Shown here: positions 52,902 to 60,986 of the stretch, piece by piece
Layout of the letters: each line of letters opens with the position of its first letter
Position numbering within the stretch: the first letter of the stretch is position 1
Assembly: GCA_963736975.1 (NCBI GenBank)
Contig: CAVTQY010000001.1
Coordinates: 2,852,001-2,916,000, forward strand
Source of the DNA: CAVTQY01 sp963736975
GTDB taxonomy: Bacteria > Pseudomonadota > Alphaproteobacteria > Acetobacterales > Acetobacteraceae
Reading direction: 5' to 3'
DNA: 64,000 bases
The notes under the pieces: model-generated
What the model saw: only the letters and a program-made list of their open reading frames with translations
Told to the model about the DNA's origin: nothing
Databases searched by the model: none
Translations under genes and position numbers: made by a program

Positions 52902-54656
52902 CTACGTCAAGATGAAAGTGACGGCCAGGATCGCCAGGCCACCAGCGATCCAGGCAACGTAATCGCCCACGAGGCCGCTATCCAGCCAGGGCAGGGCACC
53001 AAACATCGGCTTGTTCATGTGGTCCACGACCGAGACCAGCAGCGGCGGCAGCCGATGCCGCCAGAGATCGAAGCCGGCAATCAGCAAAGCCAGCGTGATG
53101 CAGATCCAGGGGGTAAACGGATGCGGATCCGACGGTGGCGGAATTGCAAGACCGCGCAGCCCCGAGGACGTCAGGAAACTTGCCGTCACGGTTCGGGCCA
53201 CCCGTTCGATGCTGTCGCTGGAGATCAGGGCCGCAGCCAGGAGGAGTGCCGCCGGCGAGAGCATCAGCCAGACCGGACGGTTCGCTTTCTCCCGCTCCTG
53301 TTCCTCGGGCGCGCGCTCCTCTTCTCCTGGGACCGGACCCAACCCGGCAAATATCCGGCCGGCCGCCCGCAGCACGGCCGCGCCGGTCAAGGCGGTGCCG
53401 AGAATCATGGGAGCGTCGATCCAGGCATGTCCGGCCTCGGTCGCCGCAGCATCGATCGCGCTCAGGCCGTGGTCCATGATGCCGAGCGGCAGTCCGCCCA
53501 GCAGCAGCCCGCCAAGCGCCATTGCGATACCGGCCGGCCAGTGGTCGCGGCCGGCACCCCGCAGATCGAGTTCATCCACCCCGCCGAGGCTGGCGAGACA
53601 GATGCCGGCAATCATAAACAGCGCCGCCTTCACCAGCCCGTGGCCGACGAGGTAAGTGAGAAAGCCGGCCACGCTCGCCGGCGTCAGTAGCGCCAGCGCG
53701 ATTACCAGCACGCCCATGTGCGAAATCGTGGAGAAGGCGAGCATGCGCTTGAGATGCCGTTGTTCGAGCGTGCTGATCGCGCCCAACAACACTGTCGCGA
53801 CGCCGAGCCAAAGAATGGCAGTGTGGAGCACATGCTGTACCGCATGGTCGGGAGCGAACACGGTCCAGGCCAGCCGCAGCACGCCGAACAGGCCGAGCGG
53901 CACCATAATGCCGGAAAAGATGACCGAAAGCGGACTCGGCGCGACGGCATGGGCGTCCGACAACCAGAAATGCAGCGGTACCATCGCCCCCTTGATGAGC
54001 AGTGCGGTGGCGATCAGGCAGAAGGCCGCGGCAATGAGAGGCGAATCCGGCGTCTGGCGAACGCTCTGCTCCAGCGCGCCGAAATCGAGCGCGCCCGCCT
54101 GCAGATAAAGCAGTCCGATGCCGCCCAGCAGCATGTAGCTGCCGAGCCCGTTGGTTACTGTGAAAGTCAGCGCGCCCTCCAGCGCCGATTCGTTGAGGTG
54201 GTAGGCCGTGAGCGCGAAGGCGGCGACGCTCATGACCTCGAACCAGACGAACAGGTTGAACAGGTCATGGGTGCAGACGAAACCGATCATCGCCGCCATG
54301 AACACCAGCATCATGGCGTGGAACTGCGTGCCGATTTCGGCGAAGAAACCCCAAGCGAAGATGAAGGTCACCGCTACCAGCAGAGCGATGAACACCGCGA
54401 GCAACGCGCCTGCCTGGTCGATGACGAAGGCGATGCCGATCACCTGACCGTCGCGCGGATGCCAACCGCCGAACCAATAAGCGAGCGGTCCCGCGGCCGA
54501 GCGGTGCAGCAGCATGGCGGCGATGACGCCGGCGAAGATCGCGGTGGCGAGCGCGATCACATCTGGCGTTCGTCCGGGCAACAGCTTGTTGCACAGCAGC
54601 AGCACGCCGGCGACGGCAAGCGGCACGACAACCGGAATGGGGACCAGCGCGGTCAT
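52902..54656 (-). CDS. mnhD: Mrp/Mnh antiporter subunit D-like (proton-translocating)
   Basis: A 584-residue membrane protein with about 14 helices, of the NuoN/NuoL/MrpD family. FVWFEVMSVAAFALTAYHLN and LIKGAMVPLHFWLSDAHAVA contain the conserved acidic and lysine residues of the proton path, and FSTISHMGVLVIALALLTPA carries the central His/Ser region. A soluble acidic loop (GEEERAPEEQEREKA) is unusual. The ATG at 54656 overlaps subunit C. It is the only antiporter-like large subunit in this operon. Confidence 0.9.
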   Translation of the reverse strand: MTALVPIPVVVPLAVAGVLLLCNKLLPGRTPDVIALATAIFAGVIAAMLLHRSAAGPLAYWFGGWHPRDGQVIGIAFVIDQAGALLAVFIALLVAVTFIFAWGFFAEIGTQFHAMMLVFMAAMIGFVCTHDLFNLFVWFEVMSVAAFALTAYHLNESALEGALTFTVTNGLGSYMLLGGIGLLYLQAGALDFGALEQSVRQTPDSPLIAAAFCLIATALLIKGAMVPLHFWLSDAHAVAPSPLSVIFSGIMVPLGLFGVLRLAWTVFAPDHAVQHVLHTAILWLGVATVLLGAISTLEQRHLKRMLAFSTISHMGVLVIALALLTPASVAGFLTYLVGHGLVKAALFMIAGICLASLGGVDELDLRGAGRDHWPAGIAMALGGLLLGGLPLGIMDHGLSAIDAAATEAGHAWIDAPMILGTALTGAAVLRAAGRIFAGLGPVPGEEERAPEEQEREKANRPVWLMLSPAALLLAAALISSDSIERVARTVTASFLTSSGLRGLAIPPPSDPHPFTPWICITLALLIAGFDLWRHRLPPLLVSVVDHMNKPMFGALPWLDSGLVGDYVAWIAGGLAILAVTFILT

Positions 54657-55003
54657 CCGCGCCGATGCATCGGCCGCAGCCTCTCGGGATCGAGCGTCCC
54701 ACATTTTCGGTGCAGCCGCAGCGCCAGAGCGAGCAAGAGCGCGGTCACGGCGGCGCCGACCACGATATCGGTCAGCACCAAGGCCTGCACGACTGGATCG
54801 ACCGCCGGCGTACCCGGCGGCCGGTCATAAAAGATCGGGGCCGCCGCGCCCCAGCGGTAACCAACAGCCAACAACAGCACATAGGTGGCGGACTGCACCA
54901 CGGACATGCAGCCAATCAGGTGCACGTAATGGCGGCTGCTAACGATCCCGTACAAGCCGATGACGAACAGCCAGGCCGCTACGGCCCAGGGAAGAACCGT
55001 CAT
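54653..55003 (-). CDS. mnhC: Mrp/Mnh antiporter subunit C (NuoK-like)
   Basis: A 116-residue protein with three predicted helices. GLYGIVSSRHYVHLIGCMSV and QALVLTDIVVGAAVTALLLA are MrpC/NuoK blocks, the latter with the membrane-embedded acidic residue. It overlaps subunits B and D by 4 bases each. Confidence 0.9.
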   Translation of the reverse strand: MTVLPWAVAAWLFVIGLYGIVSSRHYVHLIGCMSVVQSATYVLLLAVGYRWGAAAPIFYDRPPGTPAVDPVVQALVLTDIVVGAAVTALLLALALRLHRKCGTLDPERLRPMHRRG

Positions 55004-55752
55004 TTGTCTTCCTCGGCACGGGTCTCCTCGAGGAATTCGACGAACAGGATGCCGAAGCCGCCGATCACGGCTAGTGCGACACCGAAATTGAGGATCAGCA
55101 TCAGCCCGCCGGAAAGCATCGCCTTCAGATGCCCGAGCGGCAGCGTGTTCTGCAGATAGAGAGCGCCGGAAATGATCGGCACCAGTCCGGCGATTGCGTA
55201 AAGCGCCGCGCCGCCGCCTTCCAGTGCATCAAGCAGTCCGTTGCGCATGATACGACGCCAGCCGGCATAGCCTTCGCCCAGATACAATAACAGCAGGCCG
55301 GAGGCGACGATCACGCCGCCCTGGAAGCCGCCGCCCGGCGTCACCGTGGCGTGCAGCACGACATAGAGGCCGAACAGGATGGTAACAGGCGCGAACAGCC
55401 GCGTGGCGAGCACCAGGGCCTCGCTGTGGGGGGGAACATGACGGCCGGGCACCGTGGCGGGCTTGGCCGTTGTCGTCTCGCCGCGGTTACCCCGTAGCAA
55501 CACCGCTGTACCGGTCACTGCGGTCATCAGCATGATCTCCTCGCCGAGCGTGTCGAAGCCGCGGATGTCGAAATTGACGGCGCTGACCATGTTGGTGACA
55601 TGCCGTTCAACAGGGGCGATGCGGTTGACAACATCGCCGTACGGCAATGGGTGGGCGCCGAAAGCCGGCATGGCGCCGATGACCCGCGGCAACGGAACCG
55701 CGATGCAAACGAGCGCCGCGGCAAACATGACCAGCCGAACCCCGGGTGTCAT
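55000..55752 (-). CDS. mnhB: Mrp/Mnh antiporter subunit B
   Basis: A 250-residue membrane protein. The N-terminal third (FDIRGFDTLGEEIMLMTAVT) is the piece that in full-size systems forms the end of MrpA. The C-terminal two thirds (TPGGGFQGGVIVASGLLLLY) is MnhB proper. This fused arrangement occurs in Mrp-like systems that lack a long MrpA. Confidence 0.9.
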   Translation of the reverse strand: MTPGVRLVMFAAALVCIAVPLPRVIGAMPAFGAHPLPYGDVVNRIAPVERHVTNMVSAVNFDIRGFDTLGEEIMLMTAVTGTAVLLRGNRGETTTAKPATVPGRHVPPHSEALVLATRLFAPVTILFGLYVVLHATVTPGGGFQGGVIVASGLLLLYLGEGYAGWRRIMRNGLLDALEGGGAALYAIAGLVPIISGALYLQNTLPLGHLKAMLSGGLMLILNFGVALAVIGGFGILFVEFLEETRAEEDK

Positions 55753-55755
55753 CGT

Positions 55756-56001
55756 TTACTCCCGGGTGCGGTCGGCGGGAATCGCGGCGAGCACGACGAA
55801 ATAGAGCAGCGGCAGCGCCGCGGTGCCGACGGTGATTTCTGAAAATGCCACGTCCGGCGCCTGCAACGCGAAGAACAGCAGCGCCAGCGCAAGGCCGTTG
55901 ACCGCGATCGCGAAGACTTGGCGGCGCGGGTCGCGCGACAGCACGACCCCGGTACCGGCGACCGCGGTCAACAGAAACAGGATGGCCAGCAAAAGGGTCA
56001 T
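55756..56001 (-). CDS. DUF4040 subunit (MrpA C-terminal-like)
   Basis: An 81-residue, three-helix protein. ALALLFFALQAPDVAFSEIT and VGTAALPLLYFVVLAAI match the DUF4040 segment normally found near the end of MrpA or in MbhD. The ATG at 56001 overlaps subunit G by 4 bases; the frame upstream is open but not membrane-like. Confidence 0.87.
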   Translation of the reverse strand: MTLLLAILFLLTAVAGTGVVLSRDPRRQVFAIAVNGLALALLFFALQAPDVAFSEITVGTAALPLLYFVVLAAIPADRTRE

Positions 56002-56288
56002 GGTGGCGCGTTGTCCTCCCGCCGGTGATAGAGCGACCGGCCGGTTGCATGGCACAACGCGGCCCCATTTACCAGTATGCAAACAACAAGGAACAGGATC
56101 TTGAGTACCGTTTCAGTATTGCCCAACGTCGCCCAGGCGGCGAGCAGGACCGGAAGTCCGGCAGCTACGCCGACGAACGAAACGCAGTGCTGCCTGTCGA
56201 ACGCCTCGCTCAGGCGAAAGAAACCGAGACAGCCCAGCCATGCGGCGGCGACCGCGACGGTCAACAGGAGCACGATCAGGCCGCTCAC
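55998..56288 (-). CDS. mnhG: Mrp/Mnh antiporter subunit G
   Basis: A 96-residue protein with three helices. WLGCLGFFRLSEAFDRQHCV and the following SFVGVAAG match the MnhG pattern (family form RLxDxxxRxHA). It overlaps both neighbours by 4 bases. Confidence 0.87.
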   Translation of the reverse strand: MSGLIVLLLTVAVAAAWLGCLGFFRLSEAFDRQHCVSFVGVAAGLPVLLAAWATLGNTETVLKILFLVVCILVNGAALCHATGRSLYHRREDNAPP

Positions 56289-56545
56289 AACCAGCGCTCC
56301 AGAAAGATGGCCAGCACCAGCGTGCCCGGCAGCGACAACAGCGACAGAGCGAGCGAGAGATCGAGGAAGGAGGGTTGGCCGAATGCGATACTGAGGGTCA
56401 CCAACGCCAGGACGGCAATCACCGAGGTTAACTGTACGGCCACGAGACGATGATCGACGCTGCCGCGCAGCGCGGTCCAGGTCGGCAGGGCGGAGGCCAG
56501 CAACAAGGCAATCGCGGCGGCCAGCCAGGGATTTACACTGGCCAT
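56285..56545 (-). CDS. mnhF: Mrp/Mnh antiporter subunit F
   Basis: An 86-residue protein with three helices (LAAAIALLLASALPTWTALR, VDHRLVAVQLTSVIAVLALV, FLDLSLALSLLSLPGTLVLA). DHRLVAVQL fits MrpF. The ATG at 56545 is chosen; the open frame continuing to 56998 reads out of frame through subunit E. It overlaps subunit E by 13 bp. Confidence 0.86.
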   Translation of the reverse strand: MASVNPWLAAAIALLLASALPTWTALRGSVDHRLVAVQLTSVIAVLALVTLSIAFGQPSFLDLSLALSLLSLPGTLVLAIFLERWL

Positions 56546-56988
56546 TCGTGGTCCTCCGCTGGCGGGCGCGGCACCAGCCGGTGCATCAGCAGGCCACGCG
56601 GCGGCTCCGGCACGTCGATGACGTAGCTGTTGGGCGCGATCGAAGCGGCGAGCATGTCGATGCCGCGATGCGCCGCGGCCTGCGGCGTGTGTCCGCCGGC
56701 CTGAAATGGCTGGCGGGTCAGACCGCCGCGCACCATACGGCCGAGAATGGCGCGGGTCAGGCCCCAGCCGACCAGAGCCGTGTCCCTGGCAAGCGCGCGC
56801 GCGACGCGCAGGCCGAGACGCAGCCAAGGCGCCGCGAAACGGAAGCGCCGGTGCGCTTTGGTGCGCACGTACCAGTGATAGGCGGCCGCCAATCCGCTGG
56901 TGACGAGCGCGGCTACCAGCTCCGCGATCGTCGCCTGGCCGACGAAGAGCAGATAAAGGCCGAATAACAGAATCCAGACGAGGAACAT
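56533..56988 (-). CDS. mnhE: Mrp/Mnh antiporter subunit E
   Basis: A 151-residue protein. An N-terminal helix pair (FLVWILLFGLYLLFVGQATI) is followed by a soluble part with the MnhE block IAPNSYVIDVPEPPRGLLMH. It is the first gene of the minus-strand operon E-F-G-DUF4040-B-C-D. Confidence 0.88.
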   Translation of the reverse strand: MFLVWILLFGLYLLFVGQATIAELVAALVTSGLAAAYHWYVRTKAHRRFRFAAPWLRLGLRVARALARDTALVGWGLTRAILGRMVRGGLTRQPFQAGGHTPQAAAHRGIDMLAASIAPNSYVIDVPEPPRGLLMHRLVPRPPAEDHEWPV

Positions 56989-57423
56989 TCCCGGTCAACG
57001 GTTCCGAACCACCGCGGTTTCCCGCCTATGCGCGCGGGTGCTGTGTCAGGGTTAGTCGGCAGGGGCCATGGAGGTGGTTCTCAGGGTCGTCTTATTGCGC
57101 GACTAGGGAGATAACGCGATCGAGAGCGTCGTCGCTTCACTGGCGATGAGTGCCTGAATCAGATCGTCGGGCGGGTCGAAGCTGACGTTCTCAGGCACCC
57201 GCCGCAAGGGCTACGATAGTCGCACATTTGCGGAATGGTTTTGTGCCAGTCGCCAACCGAGCAGGATTGGATCGAGGCGGAGCAGTCCGTGATGCATGGT
57301 CTTGGATCGACCTGTGGCCCAGCATCTGTAAACGGCGAACCACTATGTGGACAGGGAGCGTCCCAGGACCGTAGCTTCTGAGTTGGTGCGGCCGGCAAGA
57401 TGCCGCAGGGGAGCGTCGGCACG
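56989..57423. other. Intergenic region upstream of mnhE and of the STAND cassette
   Basis: About 430 bases with no supported gene on either strand. It lies between divergent units, so both promoters should be here. I see no clear repeat or operator. Confidence 0.5.
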
Positions 57424-57693
57424 ATGGCTGGATACATTGCGGGCGCGGTTCTTGTTGTCGTGGCGCTTGGCATCTGGGTGCTTCGCCAGCGATCGTATAG
57501 CATCAGAGCGCGCAACATCACCGGCAATGTGCAAGTCGGCGATAGCAGTGGCACGATAAACCAGACCTTTTCTGCGCCGCTCGGCTCGCAGCCGGGCGAG
57601 CGGTCACAGCCGGATCGGGTTGCGTGGGCGATCGGGATCGTTGGCGTGCTGGTGGCAGCGGCGCAATTCGCATGGGACATCTGGAAAAAGTGA
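57424..57693 (+). CDS. Small two-TM protein with RHIM-like motif (candidate effector of the STAND cassette)
   Basis: An 89-residue protein. Helix 1 (about residues 3-20, IAGAVLVVVALGIWVL) is followed by basic residues RQRSYSIRAR, so the loop is probably cytoplasmic. The loop holds NITGNVQVGDSSGTINQTF (31-49), then a flexible stretch, and helix 2 (about 66-86) ends in KK. VQVG is the same core tetrad as in the RHIM of human RIPK3. The motif recurs at the N-terminus of the next protein. The ATG at 57424 follows AGGGGAG by about 10 nt; an ATG at 57400 has no ribosome-binding site. The stop overlaps the STAND start (TGATG). A pore or membrane-disrupting effector is the inferred role. Confidence 0.72.
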   Translation: MAGYIAGAVLVVVALGIWVLRQRSYSIRARNITGNVQVGDSSGTINQTFSAPLGSQPGERSQPDRVAWAIGIVGVLVAAAQFAWDIWKK

Positions 57694-59852
57694 TGCCGGG
57701 CTGGCTTTTCGGTTGGATCAGCCGGCTGAGAGCGCGCGATATCGTTGGCAATGTCATTGTCGGCGGCAACTCGGGCATTGTCTATCAGGTTTTCGGTGCC
57801 GGGCCACCGCCTGCCCCACCGACGATCCCATGGACCGAGGCGCTGCCCGAGGCGGGTTCACCATTCGAAATATTCAACCTGCTGTCGTGGAAGTCGCGCC
57901 TCGTCACCGAACTGCACGGGCGGGAGGCGGAAAAGCGTTCGCTCCTGGAATGGGCGCGGACCGGGCCGCGGCTGCGAATTCGTTTCCTGGTCGGGCCCGG
58001 TGGCGCCGGCAAGACGCGGCTCGCCGCCGAGGTCGCCGAGGCGCTGACCGGATGGCATGCCGGCTTCGCGGCGCTGGAACGTGCGACGACGCTGCCGTTG
58101 TCGCGGAGCGGGCTGTTCATCATTCTCGACTACCCCGAGGCCTGGCCGAAGGAAGTCGAAAGCCTGTTGCGGGAGGCAGCGCGCATGGCGCCTCCTCCGG
58201 CGCCGATCCGGTTGCTGCTGCTCAGCCGCAGACCACTCAGCGAATGGAGCCGCATGATCGACGACTGCGGCGCCACAACGCTGTGCGACGCACAGGAAGT
58301 GGGGATCGGCGCGCTGCCCCCGGAGACCGCGCTGAGCTTGTTCCGTGACGCTGCGGCCCGGCTGGCGGCGCATCGCCGCCGTGCCGCACCGGTTGTGGAT
58401 GAAACGGCGTTTCTGGCGTGGTTGCGGCAGGAACCGGACTTGCATGCATTGCCGCTGTTCATCACGGCGGCGGCAATTCATCTGGTCGATGAGCCGGCGA
58501 ATACACTCGGGCTTCGCGCGGGAAAGATCGTTGGTGAGCTGGTTGAACGGGAACGCAAGCGCCTGGATGCCGCCGGCGCAGCGGTCGGTTTCCGGCCGAG
58601 TGCCCCCGCAAGTCTCGGCGGAGCCTCGCGCCTGGTGGGGCTGGCGGCACTGCGCGACGGGCTGGATGCAGCGGCGCTGCGGCGGCTGGCAGTACCGGAG
58701 CTGGAGATCGGCACGCCGGTGCCGACGCAGGTTGTCGATGCGGTGCGCGCGGCAGGACTGATGCACGGGGATCGTGTTTCGGCGCCGGCGCCGGATATTG
58801 TCGCAGCCGAGCTGTTGCGGCAGGTGATCGAGGATGCGGACGACCGGGGTCCGGCGTGGATTTGGGAGACATTGAGTGATCCTGGGTCGCTGCAAGTGGA
58901 ACTGATCGACCGGCGGCTGCATGACATTGTGACACTGCGCGGTCCGGCGGAGCGGCGCGTGCAGGGCTGCATGGTTGCGGCGGTAACCGGCCAGCCGGAA
59001 CGCGCAAAGCTGTGGAGAAGCTTGTTCGATTCCGATGCGAGGGGATTTCGCCTTAGCCCTGTGTCCGTCGCCATTGGGCGCGCCTTGTTGGAAGGAGTAC
59101 AGCCGGCCAGCGAGGAACGGGCTCTTATCCTCAACAATCTATCCGTCCATCTGAGCGATGCCGGCGACAATGCGGGCGCGCTGGCGGCGATACGCGAGGT
59201 GGTGGAGATTCGTCGCCGGCTGGCGCAGGAGAATGCGGCGCGGTTCGCGCCTGATCTCGCGTTGAGCCTCAACAACCTGTCGCTCCGGCTGAGCGATGCC
59301 GGCGACAATGCGGGCGCGCTGGCGGCGATACGCGAGGCGGTGGAGACCTATCGCCGGCTGGCGCGGGAGAATGCGGCGCGGTTCGCGCCTGATCTCGCGA
59401 TGAGCCTCAACAACCTGTCGCTCCGGCTGAGCGATGCCGGCGACAATGCGGGCGCGCTGGCGGCGATAAGCGAGGCGGTGGAGATCCGTCGCCGGCTGGC
59501 GCAGGAGAATGCGGCGCGGTTCGCGCCTGATCTCGCGTTGAGCCTCAACAACCTGTCGAACCGGCTGAGCGATGCCGGGGACAATGCGGGCGCGCTGGCG
59601 GCGATACGCGAGGCGGTGGAGACCTATCGCCGGCTGGCGCAGGAGAATGCGGCGCGGTTCGCGCCTGATCTCGCGATGGGCCTCAACAACCTGTCGCTCC
59701 GGCTGAGCGATGCCGGGGACAATGCGGGCGCGCTGGCGGCGATAAGCGAGGCGGTGGAGATCCGTCGCCGGCTGGCGCAGGAGAATGCGGCGCGGTTCGG
59801 CGCAGCACTCGAGCGAAGTTTGGCGGTGTTGGCGCGGTTGGAGAGGCCCTGA
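57693..59852 (+). CDS. STAND-type NTPase with N-terminal RHIM-like motif and TPR repeats
   Basis: A 719-residue protein. After MPGWLFGWISRL comes RARDIVGNVIVGGNSGIVYQ (12-32), sharing 13 of 24 positions with the upstream small protein (R-A-R, I, G-N-V, V-G, S-G, Q, F). A linker rich in Pro follows, then a P-loop NTPase: Walker A GPGGAGKT (101-108), Walker B-like LFIILDY (141-147), and LLLLSRR as sensor region. The helical middle (about 250-470) resembles a winged-helix/lid part. The C-terminus has five 46-residue TPR units of the kinesin-light-chain type (core LNNLSLRLSDAGDNAGALAA). This is the layout of NLR-like receptors: signalling motif, switch, sensor. The ATG at 57693 is chosen because it overlaps the previous stop. 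The ligand is unknown. Confidence 0.83.
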   Translation: MPGWLFGWISRLRARDIVGNVIVGGNSGIVYQVFGAGPPPAPPTIPWTEALPEAGSPFEIFNLLSWKSRLVTELHGREAEKRSLLEWARTGPRLRIRFLVGPGGAGKTRLAAEVAEALTGWHAGFAALERATTLPLSRSGLFIILDYPEAWPKEVESLLREAARMAPPPAPIRLLLLSRRPLSEWSRMIDDCGATTLCDAQEVGIGALPPETALSLFRDAAARLAAHRRRAAPVVDETAFLAWLRQEPDLHALPLFITAAAIHLVDEPANTLGLRAGKIVGELVERERKRLDAAGAAVGFRPSAPASLGGASRLVGLAALRDGLDAAALRRLAVPELEIGTPVPTQVVDAVRAAGLMHGDRVSAPAPDIVAAELLRQVIEDADDRGPAWIWETLSDPGSLQVELIDRRLHDIVTLRGPAERRVQGCMVAAVTGQPERAKLWRSLFDSDARGFRLSPVSVAIGRALLEGVQPASEERALILNNLSVHLSDAGDNAGALAAIREVVEIRRRLAQENAARFAPDLALSLNNLSLRLSDAGDNAGALAAIREAVETYRRLARENAARFAPDLAMSLNNLSLRLSDAGDNAGALAAISEAVEIRRRLAQENAARFAPDLALSLNNLSNRLSDAGDNAGALAAIREAVETYRRLAQENAARFAPDLAMGLNNLSLRLSDAGDNAGALAAISEAVEIRRRLAQENAARFGAALERSLAVLARLERP
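59130..59819 (+). repeat. Five tandem 138-bp repeats encoding TPRs
   Basis: CTCAACAA recurs at 59130, 59268, 59406, 59544 and 59682, an exact 138-bp period. Units 2-5 are almost identical; changes cluster at codons for REAVETYRR versus SEAVEIRRR. The first unit is more divergent. Recent amplification or gene conversion is implied. The antisense strand is also open across the repeats (to 60500), a by-product of the repeat sequence. Confidence 0.95.
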
Positions 59853-59908
59853 GATCGCGGTGCCATCGAGTGCAGTGCGCGACGTTGCGCATGATACCAG
59901 CGGGAGCA

Positions 59909-60110
59909 GATCGAGACCTGCGTCATCGCACCGCTCCGAAGGTGCGTGGCGATCCGTCGCCCGCGGTTCGGAGCGGCTCGCCTGGATCGCCACGGCCCTG
60001 CGGGCCTCGCGATGACAACGGAGGGATGGGTCATGGCCTGGTGCCGCTGGTATCGGCGGCCCGGCTTTGCAGCCGTCATCTGCTGAACGGCAGGACCGGT
60101 TTTGGCCGGA
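59909..60110. repeat. Dispersed repeat, copy A
   Basis: About 200 bp directly repeated at 60329-60531 with a handful of changes. It contains CTGGATCGCCACGGCCCTGC and TCGCGATGACAACGG, a common extragenic type in related genomes, and continues past it. There is no gene in either copy. The 710 bp from 59853 to 60565 hold only these repeats and their spacer. Confidence 0.85.
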
Positions 60111-60328
60111 ATCAATACCCGATGTCATGGCGAAAAGACGTGGATGCCCGGGCCTCTGCCGCACATGCGTGACGTGTTGCAGGGCAGAGCGGCGAAGCGA
60201 TTCGCGAAGGGGGCAATATAAATCCAAATGACGGTGGAGATTGCCTCGCCGCTTCCGCGGAGGTCGCAGTGACGAATAGCGAGCAGCCCAACGCCTACGC
60301 CGCTTCGGGCGGCCATAGAGTGCAAGCT

Positions 60329-60531
60329 GATCGAGACCTGCGTCGTCGCGCCGCTCCGAAGGTGCGTGGCGATCCGCCCGCCCGCGGTTCGGAGCGGCTC
60401 GCCTGGATCGCCACGGCCCTGCGGGCCTCGCGATGACAACGGAGGGATGGGTCATGGCCTGGTGCCGCTGGTATCGGCGGCCCGGCTTTGCAGCCGTCAT
60501 CTGCTGAACGGCAGGGCCGGTTCTGCCCGGA
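60329..60531. repeat. Dispersed repeat, copy B
   Basis: Second copy of the 200-bp repeat, offset by 420-421 bp from copy A. The spacer includes a related short element (GATTGCCTCGCCGCTTCCGC ... CAGTGACG). It lies between the STAND cassette and the DUF29 gene and may mark an insertion/deletion boundary. Confidence 0.85.
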
Positions 60532-60565
60532 GATTGCTTCCCCGCTTCCGCCGAACAGCCGACGC

Positions 60566-60967
60566 CTACGCCGCTTCGCCGGGCCAGAAATCATCGGCGA
60601 TTATCTGCTCAAATGACCACGGGCACGCGGGCGGGAAAGTGTCTTCCGGCAAGCCCGTTTCGCTCTCCGCTTGCAGCCGGGCAATGCGGTAGCTCTCGGA
60701 AATGGCCTCGTCGAGCACCGCCTTCAGGCTCGGGTTGTCCTTCATGTGGGAGGCCAGGCTGATACGCTGCGCACGGATCGTGTTGCGCCAGTTATTGCTC
60801 CGTAGGCCGGGTTGAAACTGCCACTTGAGCAGGTGCCGGCCCATGCTGTCGATCTCCTCGGCGATATGCTCGATATCAGCTTCGGATAGCCGTCCCGCGC
60901 GCAGCAGGGCGGCTTGCTCGTTCGCCCAGGCGTAGAAATCGCGCTCGTAGAGCTGCGAATTGCGCAT
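60566..60967 (-). CDS. DUF29 family protein with internal deletion
   Basis: A 133-residue paralogue of the DUF29 protein at 48125. It shares YERDFYAWANEQAALLRAGR and HIAEEIDSMG, but jumps directly to RHLLKWQFQPGLR, lacking about 16 residues (the SEKRELINRLAVLLTR equivalent) in frame. The C-terminus (PPACPWSFEQIIADDFWPGE) is intact. The ATG at 60967 is chosen. First downstream of the transglycosylase on the minus strand. Confidence 0.82.
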   Translation of the reverse strand: MRNSQLYERDFYAWANEQAALLRAGRLSEADIEHIAEEIDSMGRHLLKWQFQPGLRSNNWRNTIRAQRISLASHMKDNPSLKAVLDEAISESYRIARLQAESETGLPEDTFPPACPWSFEQIIADDFWPGEAA

Positions 60968-60986
60968 TGTAGGGTATCCCCCCACC

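Noticed and set aside
59139..60500. Long antisense open frame with repeated ArgProHis-rich units
   Set aside because: It is the mirror of the TPR repeats plus the extragenic repeats; no start signal, arginine-rich unnatural composition.
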